Positions 61,935-64,000 of a stretch of DNA of 64,000 bases are shown here, piece after piece (within the stretch, counting starts at the first letter, position 1; each line of letters opens with the position of its first letter). This DNA comes from Ornithinibacillus bavariensis (GTDB lineage Bacteria > Bacillota > Bacilli > Bacillales > Amphibacillaceae), in NCBI RefSeq assembly GCF_018333235.1, contig NZ_BORP01000003.1:186001-250000 (forward strand). Reading direction: 5' to 3'. The notes under the pieces were generated by a model, which was not told the origin of the DNA, made no database searches, and saw only the letters and a program-made list of their open reading frames with translations. The translations under genes and the position numbers were made by a program.

Positions 61935-61979
61935 TAGTGCTAACCCTAAGTGCACATAAATTCTGTAGGGGGTTAGCAC
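61935..61979 (+). other. 11-bp hairpin between cas2 and the leader
   Basis: Arms AGTGCTAACCC (61935-61945) and GGGTTAGCACT (61969-61979) pair perfectly around a 23-nt loop. No U tract follows, so it is not a classical terminator. It could be an RNA structure or a protein site at the start of the leader. Confidence 0.6.
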
Positions 61980-62104
61980 TAATTAACCACATACTTTTAG
62001 GAAAATAATGGGAAATAATAAGGAAAAGTTATGTGAATTAGTATATTTTCAGAGGGAAAATATTTTTTTCGAATATGCGTTCTTGTTTTTTAAAGGAATT
62101 CGCT
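61980..62104 (+). promoter_or_regulatory. CRISPR leader
   Basis: A 125-bp AT-rich, non-coding stretch directly before the first repeat, on the cas2 side, which is where new spacers join. It should hold the pre-crRNA promoter and the integration signals; no -10/-35 pair is named with confidence. Confidence 0.75.
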
Positions 62105-64000
62105 GTCGCACTCTTTATGGGTGCGTGGATTGAAATCAAAAGGGGCATCATCAACAATCGGTTGGTGGTGGTCGCACTCTTTATGGGTGCGTGGATTGAA
62201 ATTATCTTGAACAAGATCCCAGGTGTCCATATCAATGTCGCACTCTTTATGGGTGCGTGGATTGAAATCTCTAATACGTGTATCTAAGTTTTCAAATAAT
62301 GGAGTCGCACTCTTTATGGGTGCGTGGATTGAAATTGTAAAGTAGGAATATCTACAGATGAAGTTGAACCGTCGCACTCTTTATGGGTGCGTGGATTGAA
62401 ATTGTTATGATCTTTGTATTTATTTGGTTTTCCAGTGTCGCACTCTTTATGGGTGCGTGGATTGAAATATAGTCTAACCGAGGAAGAAATGACGTATATC
62501 CATAGTCGCACTCTTTATGGGTGCGTGGATTGAAATTCTATTGATATTAATAGTAGTTATCCCTATGTAAGTCGCACTCTTTATGGGTGCGTGGATTGAA
62601 ATGGGTTTAGTATCGTACCATCCTTGTCCTGGTCGAGTCGCACTCTTTATGGGTGCGTGGATTGAAATATGTCAATGGTTTGACGTGCTTTTAATCCATC
62701 ATGTCGCACTCTTTATGGGTGCGTGGATTGAAATGTTTAAACTAGTAAGCTCTTTAATCTGTGAAGTGTCGCACTCTTTATGGGTGCGTGGATTGAAATT
62801 AATGCATCTTGCTTACTGTATCCTGCTTCCTTGGTCGCACTCTTTATGGGTGCGTGGATTGAAATTCTTTGATGTTCTTTGTCCAACATCCGGAAAACTG
62901 TCGCACTCTTTATGGGTGCGTGGATTGAAATAAATGTTGGGAAGGAGGTAATCGTCAAGTGATAAGTCGCACTCTTTATGGGTGCGTGGATTGAAATTTT
63001 GAAGGTGATAAAGTTATTCTACGTGATGGTGTCGCACTCTTTATGGGTGCGTGGATTGAAATCTATTTAGTGCGTACCCTAAAGATTGTGGCCCGGTCGC
63101 ACTCTTTATGGGTGCGTGGATTGAAATCAAACGAAAATAACTTGATGAATAATTTACATACGTCGCACTCTTTATGGGTGCGTGGATTGAAATTTCGAGA
63201 TTGGTATTTATCCAGTTTTCCAAACTAGTCGCACTCTTTATGGGTGCGTGGATTGAAATTGATACGGAAGCGAAAAGTAATCGAAGTTTTACCGTCGCAC
63301 TCTTTATGGGTGCGTGGATTGAAATGCTAACAATCTGTATATTATCGAAGCTGTTCCCCGTCGCACTCTTTATGGGTGCGTGGATTGAAATATTGCCGAT
63401 ATGGCGGTTGTAAACCAAATTAAGAGTCGCACTCTTTATGGGTGCGTGGATTGAAATCCTTAAACTTTGGGCATTATCTCGCATAACCTCAGTCGCACTC
63501 TTTATGGGTGCGTGGATTGAAATCCCGTTATAAACATCACCGTTGAACACCTCTACGGTCGCACTCTTTATGGGTGCGTGGATTGAAATACCACTACGTC
63601 TGTTTGCGTGTCGCAACCATATTGTCGCACTCTTTATGGGTGCGTGGATTGAAATACCACTACGTCTGTTTGCGTGTCGCAACCATATTGTCGCACTCTT
63701 TATGGGTGCGTGGATTGAAATCGTTGGGATATAGTATCTTTAGAAAGTCATCAGACGTCGCACTCTTTATGGGTGCGTGGATTGAAATCTCTGTATCTTG
63801 GGGTAGAAGGGGAATGAACCCCGTCGCACTCTTTATGGGTGCGTGGATTGAAATGGAACGAATACAAATGCTAAACCTAAAAGTACAAAGTCGCACTCTT
63901 TATGGGTGCGTGGATTGAAATGACTCTAAAACGCTGAACATTTAAACCACTAAAATGTCGCACTCTTTATGGGTGCGTGGATTGAAATATAGCCTTCTTC
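62105..64000 (+). CRISPR. Type I-C CRISPR array, 29 repeats visible, continues beyond the window
   Basis: The 32-bp repeat starts GTCGCACTCTTTATGG and ends GTGCGTGGATTGAAAT; all 29 copies (62105-62136 to 63957-63988) read the same. There are 28 complete spacers of 33-36 bp, mostly 34, and a partial one at the edge. The repeat holds a CGCAC/GTGCG hairpin, and the last 11 nt (TGGATTGAAAT) would form the 5' handle after Cas5c cleavage. The leader is at the cas2 end, so new spacers are at the low-coordinate side. Spacers 23 and 24 (63590-63623, 63656-63689) are identical. Confidence 0.98.

Noticed and set aside
61935-61979. Rho-independent terminator after cas2
   Set aside because: The hairpin is perfect but has no U tract and a 23-nt loop; described as a hairpin of unknown role.
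62038-63918. Open frames across the CRISPR array with recurring ALFMGAWIEI or ISIHAPIKSA peptides
   Set aside because: They are translations of the 32-bp repeats with spacers, on both strands, not genes.
1-64000. rRNA, tRNA, insertion sequences, prophage or integrase genes
   Set aside because: None could be recognised in either strand.

Overview
This is a low-GC Firmicutes chromosome segment. The gene repertoire (mntABCD under MntR-like boxes, cadCA, PadR/DUF1700/DUF4097, a YugN-like protein, a Fra-like DUF1801 protein, CBO0543 membrane proteins, AGGAGG-type ribosome binding sites, frequent TTG and GTG starts) points to a spore-forming member of the Bacillaceae, perhaps Oceanobacillus, Virgibacillus or a relative. 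The genus cannot be fixed from the sequence alone. No rRNA, tRNA, intact insertion sequence or prophage was seen.

Layout. 1-9.2 kb: the 3' half of a catalase gene, a cysteine-poor HesB-like protein, a GntR regulator, BrnQ, a complete mntABCD manganese ABC importer with promoter and two operator-like palindromes, and a PadR-DUF1700-DUF4097 envelope operon. 9.3-16 kb: a second PadR pair (with DUF2812), a ribA-ribD-nucleotidase operon without an FMN riboswitch, a MarR regulator, and the cadC-cadA metal efflux pair with two palindromic operators. 16-30 kb: mostly single metabolic genes (GNAT, methyltransferases, MFS, C45 acyltransferase-like), a three-gene ABC-2 exporter, two nucleoside hydrolases, a cupin, and a YtkA-like lipoprotein beside a DeoR-type regulator with a NosL-like C-terminal region. 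30-32.1 kb: a tandemly duplicated promoter/start region, a NERD protein and a 51-bp minisatellite. 32-44.5 kb: MFS, two CBO0543 proteins, an M20 amidohydrolase, an SNF-type Na+ symporter, a TetR-ABC exporter operon, and a class II UvrA-like ATPase divergent from a tandem-MerR regulator. 44.5-53.5 kb: an ArsR-SRPBCC-DUF1801-flavoreductase operon, an RNHCP protein, MerR and MFS genes, and a purine salvage pair (NCS2 permease and hypoxanthine phosphoribosyltransferase) beside a LysR regulator.

53.8-64 kb is a complete type I-C CRISPR-Cas locus (cas3, cas5c, cas8c, cas7, cas4, cas1, cas2). It is followed by a leader and an array of 29 identical 32-bp repeats that runs off the window. Inside cas8c a strong in-frame ribosome binding site and GTG codon mark an internal start that would produce the small subunit Cas11c. 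Cas5c has the Tyr46/Lys116/His117 set known from the pre-crRNA nuclease of this subtype. One spacer is duplicated.

Several gaps that look empty hold decayed genes: an AbrB/MazE-type antitoxin remnant (24.8 kb), a truncated copy of the local tetR 5' region (44.4 kb), and at least three smaller frameshifted remnants (40.7, 47.6 and 50.3 kb).
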